Below are positions 1-9,041 of a DNA stretch of 64,000 nucleotides, in pieces. Both the position numbers and the translations under genes were made by a program. This DNA is from Tsuneonella deserti (GTDB taxonomy: Bacteria > Pseudomonadota > Alphaproteobacteria > Sphingomonadales > Sphingomonadaceae): the NCBI RefSeq assembly GCF_014644315.1, contig NZ_BMKL01000001.1:124001-188000 (forward strand). Reading direction: 5' to 3'. The number at the start of each line of letters is the position of its first letter. The stretch's first letter is position 1. The notes under the pieces were generated by a model. It had not been told where the DNA came from and ran no database searches. It worked only from the letters and a program-made list of their open reading frames with translations.

Positions 1-1
1 C

Positions 2-2077
2 GTGCTGCTGACCACGCCCGAATCGCTCTCGTTGCTGCTTAGCTACCCTGACAGTTTTGCGATGTTCGCCGGCTTGCAGCGAGTCGTGATCGACGAGGTC
101 CACGCTTTCGCGACCGGCAAGCGCGGAGATCTGCTGGCGCTTTGCCTGAGCCGCCTCCAATCGATCGCGCCTGGGCTGCAGCGCGCCGCCTTGTCCGCGA
201 CCGTTGCCGATCCGCAGGCTTTCCGTGAGTGGCTCGCGCCGTGGGGCGACATCGATTCGGTAGAGCTTGTCGAGGGCGAGCCGGGCGCCCCGCCGCATGT
301 CGAGGTGCTCCTGCCGATCGAAGAGCGCGTCCCCTGGGGCGGCCATGCCGGCCGCTGGGCGATTCCCCAGATCTACGAGGAGATTCGCCGCAACAAGACG
401 ACGCTGATCTTCACCAATACGCGCTTTCTTGCCGAATACACCTTCCAGCTCCTGTGGGATGTGAACGAGGATACCCTGCCGATCGGCATCCACCATGGCT
501 CCCTGAGCAAGGAAGCGCGCCGCAAGGTGGAGGGCGCGATGGCGCGCGGCGAACTGCGTGCACTGGTCGCGACCGCCAGCCTCGACCTCGGGGTCGACTG
601 GGGGGATATCGACTGCGTCGTGCAGATGGGCGCGCCCAAGGGTTCGAGCCGTCTGCTGCAGCGAGTCGGACGGGCCAATCACCGGCTCGACCAGCCGAGC
701 CGGGCTATTCTGGTGCCGGGCAACCGGTTCGAGTTTCTCGAGGCGACCGCTGCCAAGGAGGCAGTCGACCAAGGCCAGCGCGACGGAGAAGACTTTCGTC
801 CCGGCGGGCTCGACGTGCTTGCCCAGCACGTGATGTCCTGCGCATGCGCGGCGCCGTTCGACGAGGGGGGGCTGCTGGCCGAGGTGCGCTCATCGCTTGC
901 CTACTCCTGGCTCGATGAAGCCGTGTGGCAGCGCGTGCTGCACTTCGTCGCTACCGGCGGCTATTCGCTCGAAGCCTACGACCGGTTCAAGCGCATCGTG
1001 CGCGATGCCAACGGCACGTGGCGGCTTACCCATCCGGAACACGCCGCCCGCCACCGCCTGAACGCGGGCATCATCGTCGACAATGAGATGATCGAGATCC
1101 GCTTCCGCAACGGGCGTTCGCTCGGCAAGGTGGAGGAGCAGTTCGCGGCAAGCCTGCGCAGCGGCGACACCTTTCGCTTTGCGGGAATGGACCTCGAAGT
1201 CGAATCGCTGCGCGATCTCGAGCTGGTGGTCCGGGCTGCGAAGACGTCGGCCACCATCCCCAGCTACATGGGGCTGCGCCTGCCACTGACTACCCACTTG
1301 GCCGACCGGGTCCGCGAGATGCTGATAGACCGGGCGAGCTGGGCCCGCTTTCCGGACGACGTTCGCGAATGGCTCGAGGTGCAGGACTGGCGCAGCCGGA
1401 TGCCCGGGCCGGGCCAGCTGCTGGTCGAGACCTTCCCGCACGCGAAGAAGCACTACGCGGTCTATTATACCTTCGAAGGGTGGAATGCGAACCAGAGCCT
1501 CGGGATGCTGATCAACCGCCGGATGGAGGACCGCGGGCTTATGCCGGGCGGCTTCGTCGCCAACGATTACAGCCTAGCGGTTTGGGGGCTGAAGCCGGTG
1601 ATAGATCCCTTGCCGCTGTTGTCGCCCGACATCCTGACCGACGAGTTCGTAGAATGGGTGCAGGAGTCTCACCTGCTCCGCCGCGCTTTCCGGGAGGTCG
1701 CGGTAATCGCCGGACTTGTGGAGCGGCAGCACCCGGGCAAACGCAAGACCGGCAAGCAGGTCACTTTCTCGACCGACCTGATTTACGACGTGCTGCGCAA
1801 ATATGAGCCCGATCATGTCCTGCTTGAAGCCGCTTGGGCGGACGCGCGCACCCGGATGACCGACGTAGGCCGCTTGGGCAATGTGCTGGACCGCGCGGCC
1901 GAGCAGCTTGTGCATGTGGAACTTGACCGGGTCAGCCCGCTTGCGGTGCCCGTGATGACCATGATCGGACGCGAGGCGCTGCCGCAAGGGGCGATCGACG
2001 ATGAGCTCTTGCTGGAAGCGGAGAGCCTGGGAGCCGAGGCGATGCGGGTGGAAACCGCGCCCGCGGATCTCGAATAG
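2..2077 (+). CDS. Lhr-type ligase-associated DEXH-box helicase (5' partial)
   Basis: Superfamily 2 DNA helicase of the large helicase-related (Lhr) type, probably the form associated with bacterial ATP-dependent DNA ligase and DNA repair. The visible part starts just before the Walker B box DEVH (residues 31-34), followed by the motif III sequence LSAT, a helicase C-terminal domain with LVATASLDLGVDWG and the motif VI segment QRVGRANHR, then a long Lhr-type C-terminal region. The Walker A motif is missing because the gene begins upstream of the window. The 691 visible residues fit a protein of about 800. It ends in TAG and faces the convergent exbD operon across a shared hairpin. Confidence 0.88.
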   Translation: MLLTTPESLSLLLSYPDSFAMFAGLQRVVIDEVHAFATGKRGDLLALCLSRLQSIAPGLQRAALSATVADPQAFREWLAPWGDIDSVELVEGEPGAPPHVEVLLPIEERVPWGGHAGRWAIPQIYEEIRRNKTTLIFTNTRFLAEYTFQLLWDVNEDTLPIGIHHGSLSKEARRKVEGAMARGELRALVATASLDLGVDWGDIDCVVQMGAPKGSSRLLQRVGRANHRLDQPSRAILVPGNRFEFLEATAAKEAVDQGQRDGEDFRPGGLDVLAQHVMSCACAAPFDEGGLLAEVRSSLAYSWLDEAVWQRVLHFVATGGYSLEAYDRFKRIVRDANGTWRLTHPEHAARHRLNAGIIVDNEMIEIRFRNGRSLGKVEEQFAASLRSGDTFRFAGMDLEVESLRDLELVVRAAKTSATIPSYMGLRLPLTTHLADRVREMLIDRASWARFPDDVREWLEVQDWRSRMPGPGQLLVETFPHAKKHYAVYYTFEGWNANQSLGMLINRRMEDRGLMPGGFVANDYSLAVWGLKPVIDPLPLLSPDILTDEFVEWVQESHLLRRAFREVAVIAGLVERQHPGKRKTGKQVTFSTDLIYDVLRKYEPDHVLLEAAWADARTRMTDVGRLGNVLDRAAEQLVHVELDRVSPLAVPVMTMIGREALPQGAIDDELLLEAESLGAEAMRVETAPADLE

Positions 2078-2086
2078 ATACGAAAA

Positions 2087-2110
2087 AGGGGGCGGATCGC
2101 TCCACCCCCT
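2087..2110 (-). terminator. Terminator of the tonB-exbBDD operon
   Basis: Hairpin AGGGGG-c-GGA / TCC-a-CCCCCT with a four-base loop, followed on the minus strand by TTTTT. It lies between the convergent helicase and exbD genes and probably ends the leftward operon; it may also stop rightward transcription. Confidence 0.7.
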
Positions 2111-2138
2111 CAACGCTTTTGCGGTTGAAGAGCTGCCC

Positions 2139-2576
2139 TCAGGCAGCCTTGCCGAACTCGCGGTACTTTTCGTTGCCGACGAAACCGAACTTGGTCACGC
2201 CCGAAGCCTTGATGATGTTCAGTACGCGGATCGAGAGATCGTAGCTCGCCTGCTGGTCAGGTTCGAACTGCAGCTCGGGTTCAACTGCGAACGCCTTGGA
2301 CGCATTCAGGTTGGAAACGAGCTCACCCTCGTTGATCGCGGTCCCGTTCCACAGGATCTGGTTATCCGGCGTGAGAACGATCTTGTTCTTGATCGGGTCC
2401 ACCGGCGGCGGGGTGTCGTTCGGGTTGGGCACCGGCAGATCGATGTCGACCGAGTGGGTGGCCACGGGGATGGTGATGATGAACATGATGAGAAGCACGA
2501 GCATGACGTCGATCAGCGGCGTCGTGTTCATCTCCATCATCGGCGAGCCATCATCCTTGCCGCCTGACATTGCCAT
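2139..2576 (-). CDS. exbD: ExbD/TolR-family biopolymer transport protein
   Basis: Component of the proton-driven TonB-ExbB-ExbD complex of the inner membrane, which powers outer-membrane TonB-dependent receptors. The 145-residue protein has the typical short cytoplasmic start, the family signature MNTTPLIDVMLVLLIMFIIT containing the membrane helix with the proton-relaying Asp, and a periplasmic domain. It is the last gene of a four-gene leftward set (tonB, exbB, exbD, exbD), about 48 bp after the other exbD. Two exbD paralogues in tandem are common in proteobacteria with many TonB receptors; which one pairs with which receptor cannot be told from sequence. Confidence 0.93.
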   Translation of the reverse strand: MAMSGGKDDGSPMMEMNTTPLIDVMLVLLIMFIITIPVATHSVDIDLPVPNPNDTPPPVDPIKNKIVLTPDNQILWNGTAINEGELVSNLNASKAFAVEPELQFEPDQQASYDLSIRVLNIIKASGVTKFGFVGNEKYREFGKAA

Positions 2577-2624
2577 TGTGGGTTACTCCTGAATTCTTCG
2601 CCGGGCCTGGTCGTCGAATGCCGA

Positions 2625-3155
2625 TCAGGCGTTCGGATCGACCGGGTTGGAGATGAAGCCGACGGTCGGATAACCGGCCGCCTGGACGTTGTAGATGGTG
2701 CCGGCAACGCAGCGCCACGGGGCATTCACGTCACCCCGGATGTGAACCTGGGGGATATCCTCGGGGTTCTGCATCAGGGCTTCGGGTCCGCCGGCAGCCT
2801 TCACGATCGCATCGAGGCGCTCGAAGGCGCGGTCGTAGAGTTCCTGCGAGGTCACCGGGGTGAGGTTGTTGAAGTAGACCCGGCACTGGCCGTTGCGCGA
2901 AGCGCCGGCAAAGCCAGGCTCACCCGCACTGCGGCCGGCATCGTCGGTCGTGCTGACGGTAAGCAGCAGGTTCTCGACCTTGTCCTTCGATTCCTGCGAC
3001 ACCATGACCGGCAGCTTGAGCTTCTCGATCGTCTGGATGGCAACCGGGACCGCGATCAGGAAGATGATGAGGAGCACCAGCATCACGTCGACGAGCGGCG
3101 TGGTATTGATGTCCGACATAGGCGTTTCGGTTACTCCGCCTGCGGAAATGGCCAT
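2625..3155 (-). CDS. exbD: ExbD/TolR-family biopolymer transport protein, second paralogue
   Basis: Second ExbD paralogue, 176 residues, with the signature DINTTPLVDVMLVLLIIFLI (membrane helix carrying the conserved Asp) near the N-terminus and a longer periplasmic domain than its neighbour. The extra length includes a segment rich in Ser, Gly and Asp around residues 65-90. It lies about 70 bp downstream of exbB and immediately upstream of the second exbD, in one leftward operon. Role as for the family: a peptidoglycan/TonB-interacting partner of the ExbB proton channel. Confidence 0.93.
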   Translation of the reverse strand: MAISAGGVTETPMSDINTTPLVDVMLVLLIIFLIAVPVAIQTIEKLKLPVMVSQESKDKVENLLLTVSTTDDAGRSAGEPGFAGASRNGQCRVYFNNLTPVTSQELYDRAFERLDAIVKAAGGPEALMQNPEDIPQVHIRGDVNAPWRCVAGTIYNVQAAGYPTVGFISNPVDPNA

Positions 3156-3227
3156 GGGCTTCCTATCCTATCTCAATTCTCTTGAGGCTGAAGGGAGGGA
3201 CGCACTCGGCATCCCTCCCGGACAACC

Positions 3228-4025
3228 TCAGGGCCGGGGCGTCGTCGACGCGACCGGCTTGGCCGGGGCGGTCGTTGCCGCTTTGCCAGCCTGCTGGGTC
3301 GAGGTCTGCGTCATCACCGCAGGCTTCACGGCGCCGCGCGAGTTGATGTTCGCCAGCACGTCGGTCGAGAAACCGGAGAGAAGCTCGGCGATGCGCTTGT
3401 TGCGCGCCTGCAGCCAGTTGTAGGCAAGCACCGCGGGCACCGCGACGAGCAGGCCGATCGCGGTCATGATCAGAGCTTCACCAACGGGGCCGGCGACCTT
3501 GTCGATCGAAGCCGAACCGGCCAGGCCGATGTTGATCAGCGCGCGATAGATGCCGATCACGGTGCCGAGGAGGCCGACGAACGGAGCGGTCGCGCCCACG
3601 GTCGCCAGGAACGGCAGGCCGCCGGCAAGCTTCGCGTTGATCGAAGCTTCAGAGCGAGCGAGCGAGCCGTGGAGCCAATCGTGCGCATCGAGGGCATCGG
3701 TCATCTTCTCGTGCGATTCCTCAGCGCTCAGGCCGTCGTCGACAAGCTGGCGCCAAGCGCTGTTCTTGTCGAGCTTGTTGGCGCCTTCACGCAGGGTCGG
3801 AGCACGCCAGAAGGTGGTGCGAACACCCTTGTACTGGTTCATGATCTTCTGCTGCTCGAGCCACTTGGTGATCAGGATGTAGAACGAGCCGACCGACATG
3901 ATCACGAGCACGGTGAAGATCGAGTAGGCGATCACGCCGCCCTGGTTGAGCGCTTCCCAGAAGCCGAAGCGATTGGCGGGAGCGGCGCTGCCGCCAGCCG
4001 CCGCGGCAAGGAGTTCGATGTACAT
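3228..4025 (-). CDS. exbB: MotA/TolQ/ExbB proton channel family protein
   Basis: Inner-membrane proton channel subunit that couples proton motive force to TonB. The 265-residue protein has an N-terminal helix (about residues 30-53, VIAYSIFTVLVIMSVGSFYI), then the conserved channel core including GLPFLATVGATAPFVGLLGT and the C-terminal helix GEALIMTAIGLLVAVPAVLA, both hallmarks of ExbB. The C-terminus is Ala/Thr/Pro-rich and probably disordered. It sits between tonB (40 bp upstream) and two exbD genes, so operon membership is clear. Confidence 0.95.
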   Translation of the reverse strand: MYIELLAAAAGGSAAPANRFGFWEALNQGGVIAYSIFTVLVIMSVGSFYILITKWLEQQKIMNQYKGVRTTFWRAPTLREGANKLDKNSAWRQLVDDGLSAEESHEKMTDALDAHDWLHGSLARSEASINAKLAGGLPFLATVGATAPFVGLLGTVIGIYRALINIGLAGSASIDKVAGPVGEALIMTAIGLLVAVPAVLAYNWLQARNKRIAELLSGFSTDVLANINSRGAVKPAVMTQTSTQQAGKAATTAPAKPVASTTPRP

Positions 4026-4065
4026 TTGCGAGTATCCTCTCAGATAAAACGATTAAATTGAACGA

Positions 4066-4740
4066 CTATTGCGGGATCTGCCAGCGGACCGAGCTGGACC
4101 AGCTGCCGCTCGTCGGCTTGCCTTCGCCATCGGTCGCAGGATTGAACCGGGCGCGGCGCTGGATCAGCGAGCAGGTGGTACTGTCGAGTTCGGGCGTTCC
4201 GCTCGACCCCGTAACAGTGCAGTTCGTTACTCGTCCGTTGGCGTCGATCTGGACCGAAAAGCGCGTGACGCCTTCCTTTTCCTCACGCAGCGCGCGGCTC
4301 GGATAGTCGTTGGCATTCGCCCAGCTGCCAGGGTTGCCCTTGGGAGTCGCGCTTTTGGGCTGGACCCGGGGCGGCGGCGGCGGAGCCGGCGGCGGAGCCA
4401 CAACCGGCGCCGGCGGCGGAACGCGCACCGCTATCGGTGCCGGCGGCGGGATCGTCGGCTGCGTCTGGATCGGCGGCGGGGCCGGCGAAATGTTCATCGG
4501 CGGCGGCGGGGCTACCGGCGGCGGAGGCGCGGTGTCCGGCTGCGGCTCAGGCGGCGGCGGTTCCTCCTCGGGCGGCGGCGGCTCCTCGATGTCGACCGTG
4601 GTCACGCGCTCGATCGCCTTCTTGACTGCCGAGTAGGCAAGCCCGGTTACGAGAGCGTATCCGACGGCGACGTGGATCAGCGCAACGATGATGATCGCAA
4701 CAATGCGATTACCACTCATCTGTTGGTCAGCGTAGGCCAT
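4066..4740 (-). CDS. tonB: TonB energy transducer
   Basis: Periplasm-spanning TonB protein, first gene of the tonB-exbB-exbD-exbD operon. The 224 residues show a short cytoplasmic start, one membrane anchor (about residues 12-34), a very proline-rich spacer of PPPP and PPPPE runs (about residues 54-130), and a C-terminal TonB domain with FSVQIDANGRVTNCTVTGSS, the part that binds the receptor TonB box. The domain contains two Cys residues (NCTV and TTCSL) that could form a disulfide. Long glycine-rich frames on the other strand here only mirror the proline codons. Confidence 0.93.
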   Translation of the reverse strand: MAYADQQMSGNRIVAIIIVALIHVAVGYALVTGLAYSAVKKAIERVTTVDIEEPPPPEEEPPPPEPQPDTAPPPPVAPPPPMNISPAPPPIQTQPTIPPPAPIAVRVPPPAPVVAPPPAPPPPPRVQPKSATPKGNPGSWANANDYPSRALREEKEGVTRFSVQIDANGRVTNCTVTGSSGTPELDSTTCSLIQRRARFNPATDGEGKPTSGSWSSSVRWQIPQ

Positions 4741-5086
4741 TCAGTCGCATCACTCCATCGTCAGGCGCCGGAACGAATCCGGCATCCCTGCATCGGTCCA
4801 GCACAGCAACAACGCCAGGCCGACGCATCCATTCCATGTTTCCACCCAGTAGGCCCACCGGGACGCGGCAGCCTTGCGGCCCGCCGGATCCCCGATGACC
4901 CGGCACGGGTCTTCCGGGGGGTTGGCTTTTCTCTTTGCACCCCGGTTGACGGGGAGCCTTAACCGTGAAGCAAATAGCAGGCAAACCCTTTTCCGGTTCA
5001 CCCGAGATTCACTCGCTTGGGGCTGCAACGGCGCAAGTGCCTAACGGTTTCCAACGCGCATCCATGCGCCTAGCGAGCATGCTGTC
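4741..5086. other. Intergenic region between divergent tonB and a secreted-protein gene
   Basis: 346 bp without a convincing gene. It must hold the divergent promoters of the tonB operon and of the gene at 5087. I looked for a Fur-type palindrome and for a clear -35/-10 pair and saw none that I would defend. Confidence 0.6.
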
Positions 5087-5929
5087 ATGACTTCACGATT
5101 CTCTTTCCTGCACAGCACGATCCTCGGAGCGGTTGTCACTCTCGCCGTTGCTGCTGCGCCGGCGCCCAGCGGCGCACCGCAGCCGACTTACGCCGATCTG
5201 GCCGATTTCGCCGATGCGGCCGATCTGGTGGCCCATGTCCAGGTGACCAAGCAGATCGTCCTGCCGCCGGAGCGCGCGCAGAACGTGGCTCCCGGCTACA
5301 CGCGACTCTACATTGAGGCGCGGACCAAGGGCCTCCTCGCAGGGCGGGCGCCACTGGGATCCGCAGTCCGCTACCTGGTCGACGTCCCGGTCGATGAGCG
5401 GGGCAAGCCCGCCAAGCTTAAGAAGCGCGAGTTCCTGCTGTCCGCGAGGCCGGTTCCCGGCCGGCCCGGGGAACTCCAGTTGACCGGCCCGAGCGCCCAG
5501 CTGGCTTACGACGCGGACATTGCGGCGCGTCTGCGGCCGGTCCTCGTCGAGCTCGCAGCGGCCGACGCTGCTCCTCCCGTTACCGGAGTTCGCGATGCGC
5601 TGGCGGTGCCGGGAACGCTGGTCGGCGAATCGGAAACCCAGATCTTCCTTTCGACAGAGAGCGGCGATCCGGTTTCGCTCACCGTCGTCCGGCGTCCGGG
5701 CATGGAGCCCGTGTGGGGGGTCTCCTACTCGGAGATCGTCGACCAGGCGGCCCGCCCCCCCGAGCGCGATACGCTGGCATGGTACCGGCTCGCGTGCTTT
5801 CTCCCCGCACGCCTGCCCGCGGGTGCCAACCTGTCGCAGGACCCTGCTTCGCGGTCGCAGGCCGCGCAGGACTATTCGTTCGTCATGCAGCAGCTCGGGC
5901 CGTGCCCACGCGTTCTGGGCCCTCGATAG
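5087..5929 (+). CDS. Conserved exported protein of unknown function
   Basis: 280-residue protein with a clear N-terminal signal peptide (hydrophobic residues 10-24, then APAPSGA). The mature part has no motif I recognise. It looks like an alpha/beta soluble periplasmic or surface protein with two Cys near the end (ACFLP and GPCPR) that could pair. It lies 81 bp upstream of hom on the same strand. Composition and codon use match the core genome, so it is probably a lineage-specific core gene. Confidence 0.75.
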   Translation: MTSRFSFLHSTILGAVVTLAVAAAPAPSGAPQPTYADLADFADAADLVAHVQVTKQIVLPPERAQNVAPGYTRLYIEARTKGLLAGRAPLGSAVRYLVDVPVDERGKPAKLKKREFLLSARPVPGRPGELQLTGPSAQLAYDADIAARLRPVLVELAAADAAPPVTGVRDALAVPGTLVGESETQIFLSTESGDPVSLTVVRRPGMEPVWGVSYSEIVDQAARPPERDTLAWYRLACFLPARLPAGANLSQDPASRSQAAQDYSFVMQQLGPCPRVLGPR

Positions 5930-6010
5930 TATCTCTTTGTTGGCTCCCCCCCGCTGGCTTGCATAGGAGCGGGCGCGCCCGAAAGAAGGGCTGACAGGGA
6001 GGTAGCATCG

Positions 6011-7342
6011 ATGGCCGAACCGCTGCGGATCGCGCTCGCCGGGTTGGGCACGGTAGGGGCGGGCGTCATCCGTTTGCTGGCTGCCAACGCCGCTCTGGTA
6101 CGCTCGCGAGCAGGGCGGGAAATTCGCATTGTCGCGGTAAGCGCGCGCGATCGCGTCCGCGACCGCGGGGTCGACCTGTCCGCCTTCGACTGGTGCGACG
6201 ACATGGCGGCGATGGCATCGCGGGACGATGTGGATGCGGTGGTCGAGATGGTCGGGGGAGCCGATGGTCCCGCCCTGACGCTCGCCAAGACCGCAATCCG
6301 CCAGGGCAAGGCGTTGGTGACAGCGAACAAGGCCATGATAGCGCATCACGGGCTCGAGCTCGCGAGGGCCGCAGAGGAACGAGGGGTTCCGCTCAAGTTC
6401 GAAGCCGCGGTCGCCGGCGGCATTCCGGTCATCAAGGGGCTGCGCGAAGGCGCTGCCGCCAACGCGATCGCCCGGGTCCAGGGCATCCTCAACGGGACCT
6501 GCAATTTCATCCTTTCGACGATGGAGGATACCGGACGGGATTTCGCCGACGTGCTGGCCGAAGCGCAGGCCCTCGGCTTCGCGGAAGCCGACCCGAGTTT
6601 CGACATCGACGGGATCGACGCGGGTCACAAGCTGGCCATTCTCGCCGCGATCGCTTTCGGGGCCCGGCTCGATTTTGCGCATGTCTCGTGCGAAGGGATC
6701 GGCGCCGTGCGCGCGGCCGACATCGCCCGGGCACGCGACCTCGGCTTCGTGATCCGCCTGGTCGGCGAGGCGGATGTCGATGCCGGCCCGCCAGGCGCCG
6801 CCCCGGCGCGTCTCCTCCAGCGCGTCCGTCCGTGCCTGGTTCCGCAGGCCCATCCGCTTGCCCATGTCGATGGTCCGACGAACGCGGTCGTGGCCGAGGG
6901 CAACTTCTCCGGGAGGCTGCTGTTCCAGGGCGCCGGGGCAGGCGACGGCCCGACCGCCAGTGCCGTCGTTGCCGACCTGATCGACATCGCCCGCTCGACG
7001 ATGGACGGACGGGAGGCTGGGCCGGCATTCTCGGTGCCGGTTGGCGAACTGCTCGCCATGGAGCCTGCCGAGCCGGGTGACCGCACGGGCCGCAGCTATA
7101 TCCGGTTCACCGTTGCCGACCGTCCGGGCGTGCTGGCCGAGATAACCGCCGCGATGCGCGATGCGGAAGTGTCCATCGAAAGCCTCATCCAGCAAGGCGA
7201 GCCCGACGCCAAGGGAGACGTGCTCGTCGCCATGGTCACCCACGAAGGCCCCGAACGCTGCGTGGCCGAAGCGCTGCGGCTGCTCGACGGGTCTCCTAGC
7301 CTGACGGCTCCGCCGTTGGTGATGCCGATCCTGGAGGCGTGA
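6011..7342 (+). CDS. hom: Homoserine dehydrogenase
   Basis: NAD(P)-dependent reduction of aspartate semialdehyde to homoserine, the branch point to threonine, methionine and isoleucine. The 443 residues show the nucleotide-binding glycine motif LAGLGTVGAGVIRLL at the N-terminus, the TANKAMIA segment, the family motif EADPSFDIDGIDAGHKLAIL with the substrate Asp/Lys residues, and a C-terminal ACT domain (from about residue 364, RFTVADRPGVLAEI), the usual site of threonine feedback control. Length is normal. The 3' end overlaps a convergent small gene by 47 bp. Confidence 0.96.
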   Translation: MAEPLRIALAGLGTVGAGVIRLLAANAALVRSRAGREIRIVAVSARDRVRDRGVDLSAFDWCDDMAAMASRDDVDAVVEMVGGADGPALTLAKTAIRQGKALVTANKAMIAHHGLELARAAEERGVPLKFEAAVAGGIPVIKGLREGAAANAIARVQGILNGTCNFILSTMEDTGRDFADVLAEAQALGFAEADPSFDIDGIDAGHKLAILAAIAFGARLDFAHVSCEGIGAVRAADIARARDLGFVIRLVGEADVDAGPPGAAPARLLQRVRPCLVPQAHPLAHVDGPTNAVVAEGNFSGRLLFQGAGAGDGPTASAVVADLIDIARSTMDGREAGPAFSVPVGELLAMEPAEPGDRTGRSYIRFTVADRPGVLAEITAAMRDAEVSIESLIQQGEPDAKGDVLVAMVTHEGPERCVAEALRLLDGSPSLTAPPLVMPILEA

Positions 7343-7841
7343 GCGCGGGCTCGAGGGAACTGGCGGTGCCTTGGCCGGGTGGTGGTCCGCCTTCACCGGT
7401 TCCGCGCGGGGCGAGGCCCTGGCCAACCCGTTCGGCATCCGAGCCCGGGGGCGCTTCGGGAATCGCTTTCAGATCGATCAATACCGGCATCGGCGGCGGG
7501 CAGGGGCCGATGAAGCACCCCGAGGCAACCACGACGCCCGGATAGACCGTGCCGACATCCGGCGCGCGCGGCACGTTGTCCTTCGCTCCCTTGCCCGCCG
7601 GGTCCAGGTCGCCGCTCGACTTGACGCGAAACGCGCTGTTGTCCTGTTGCTGGGCGCAAACCACGATCTCGTCGCCTGGCTTGGGCGCCGGACATTCGGC
7701 CTTGGCGCGGGTATCGACCGGCCCATAGGCTTCCCTGGCGGCCGCCGAGGCTTCCTCGGCCGTCACCGGCCGCGTCTCCTGCGCGGCTGCCGGAGTCGCC
7801 AGGAACAGGGCCAACAAAACGGCCCCCGGTCTTCTCGACAA
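7296..7841 (-). CDS. Small exported protein of unknown function
   Basis: 181-residue protein read from a TTG start at 7841, chosen because GGAG lies seven bases upstream and the product then begins with a clean signal peptide (SRRPGAVLLALFLATPAAAQ). The mature part has four Cys residues in two groups (ECPAPKPGDEIVVCAQ and GCFIGPCPPP), suggesting disulfides, and a Pro/Gly/Ser-rich disordered tail. The C-terminal 47 bp overlap the end of hom on the opposite strand. It is divergent from glpX, with only 58 bp between starts. A protein of this kind with EIVVCAQ is common in sphingomonads as I recall; its function is unknown. Confidence 0.72.
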   Translation of the reverse strand: MSRRPGAVLLALFLATPAAAQETRPVTAEEASAAAREAYGPVDTRAKAECPAPKPGDEIVVCAQQQDNSAFRVKSSGDLDPAGKGAKDNVPRAPDVGTVYPGVVVASGCFIGPCPPPMPVLIDLKAIPEAPPGSDAERVGQGLAPRGTGEGGPPPGQGTASSLEPALTPPGSASPTAEPSG

Positions 7842-7899
7842 TCGCTTGCTCCGTGGTCTAAGCGCCGCGCCTGACTCCAGCCGGGGAATTGAATTTCCG

Positions 7900-8901
7900 A
7901 TGAACAAAGAAACCTCCGCCTCTTCGCCGACCGCCTCTCACGTGCTCGACCGCGTGCTGGTGCTCGAAATGGTCCGCGTGACCGAGGCGGCGGCGATCGC
8001 CGCGAGCAAGCTGATCGGCCGGGGCGACGAGAAGGCGGCCGATCACGCGGCGGTCGAGGCGATGCGCGCCGCTTTCGACGAACTGGCGATCGATGGCACC
8101 GTGGTGATCGGGGAGGGCGAGCGCGACGAAGCGCCGATGCTCTACATCGGCGAAAAGGTCGGCGGGGCGATCGGCACCGGGCCAAAGATCGACATCGCGC
8201 TCGATCCGCTGGAAGGCACGACCATTACCGCCAAGGCGGGCCCCAACGCGCTTGCCGTCCTCGCGGCGGCGGAGGCTGGATGCCTGCTCAACGCGCCCGA
8301 TACCTACATGGAAAAGCTGGCGGTGGGCCCCGGCTATCCCGAAGGCGTGATCGACCTCGCGAAGTCGCCCAGCGACAACGTCCGCGCGGTAGCGGCGGCC
8401 AAGGGCGTCGAACCCAGCGAGATCATCGTCTGCGTGCTCGACCGGCCGCGCCATGCCGAACTGATCGCCGAACTGCGCGGGCTGGGCTGCGGTGTCGTGC
8501 TGATCGGCGACGGAGACGTGGCCGGCGTAATCGCGACGACCGATCCCGACACCACGATCGACATGTACATGGGTTCGGGCGGCGCGCCCGAGGGCGTGCT
8601 GGCCGCGGCTGCGCTGCGCTGCGTCGGCGGGCAGTTCAACGGCCGGCTGATCTTCCGCAACGAGGACGAGAAAGCCCGCGCGCGCAAGTGGGGGATCGAG
8701 GACTTCGACCGCATCTACAAGCTGGAAGACCTCGCCAAGGGCGACTGCATCTTCGCCGCCACCGGGGTGACGTCCGGCTCTCTGCTGGATGGAGTGAAGC
8801 GCCTGCGCGGCGGCAGGATGACGACCGAGAGCGTCGTGATGCGCGCATCGAGCGGCACCGTGCGCTGGATCCGGGGCGAGCACCGGACGGGACAGTCTTA
8901 A
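7900..8901 (+). CDS. glpX: Class II fructose-1,6-bisphosphatase
   Basis: Gluconeogenic hydrolysis of fructose 1,6-bisphosphate (in autotrophs also the sedoheptulose form). The 333 residues include the GlpX motifs IGEGERDEAPMLYIGEKVG and DIALDPLEGTT (metal-binding acidic cluster), and GSGGAPEGVLAAAALRC. I chose the ATG at 7900 because an in-frame upstream start (7846) would add a non-conserved stretch and run into the divergent gene's promoter. A degenerate copy of its 3' end follows the stop codon in the same frame (see the repeat entry at 8862-8991). Confidence 0.96.
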   Translation: MNKETSASSPTASHVLDRVLVLEMVRVTEAAAIAASKLIGRGDEKAADHAAVEAMRAAFDELAIDGTVVIGEGERDEAPMLYIGEKVGGAIGTGPKIDIALDPLEGTTITAKAGPNALAVLAAAEAGCLLNAPDTYMEKLAVGPGYPEGVIDLAKSPSDNVRAVAAAKGVEPSEIIVCVLDRPRHAELIAELRGLGCGVVLIGDGDVAGVIATTDPDTTIDMYMGSGGAPEGVLAAAALRCVGGQFNGRLIFRNEDEKARARKWGIEDFDRIYKLEDLAKGDCIFAATGVTSGSLLDGVKRLRGGRMTTESVVMRASSGTVRWIRGEHRTGQS

Positions 8902-8991
8902 ACAGAACCAAAGGAAAAACCGGGCGAGACGGTCCTGCGCACCCGAAAAAAGGACTCGCGCTGGATCAAGTGCGAGCACCGGATCGGCTAG
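8862..8991 (+). repeat. Imperfect duplication of the glpX 3' end
   Basis: The end of glpX around 8862-8893 (coding RWIRGEHRTGQS) recurs at 8958-8989 with few changes. The second copy starts with the same ten bases and shares the twelve-base block GCGAGCACCGGA, and it would read SRWIKCEHRIG before a TAG at 8989-8991. The offset is 96 bp, exactly 32 codons, so the second copy is in the glpX frame beyond the real TAA. It looks like an old glpX end displaced by a new one. Confidence 0.6.
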
Positions 8992-9041
8992 ACGCGCAGC
9001 CGCATGGACCGCCGACCGGGGATGATTTAGAAACTTTCGCC

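Noticed and set aside
4310..4636. Glycine- and alanine-rich frames opposite tonB
   Set aside because: They are the complement of the proline-rich spacer codons of TonB.
5093..7438. An open frame of 781 codons opposite the exported protein and hom
   Set aside because: Antisense to hom, which has all family motifs; Arg/His/Gly-rich without domains.
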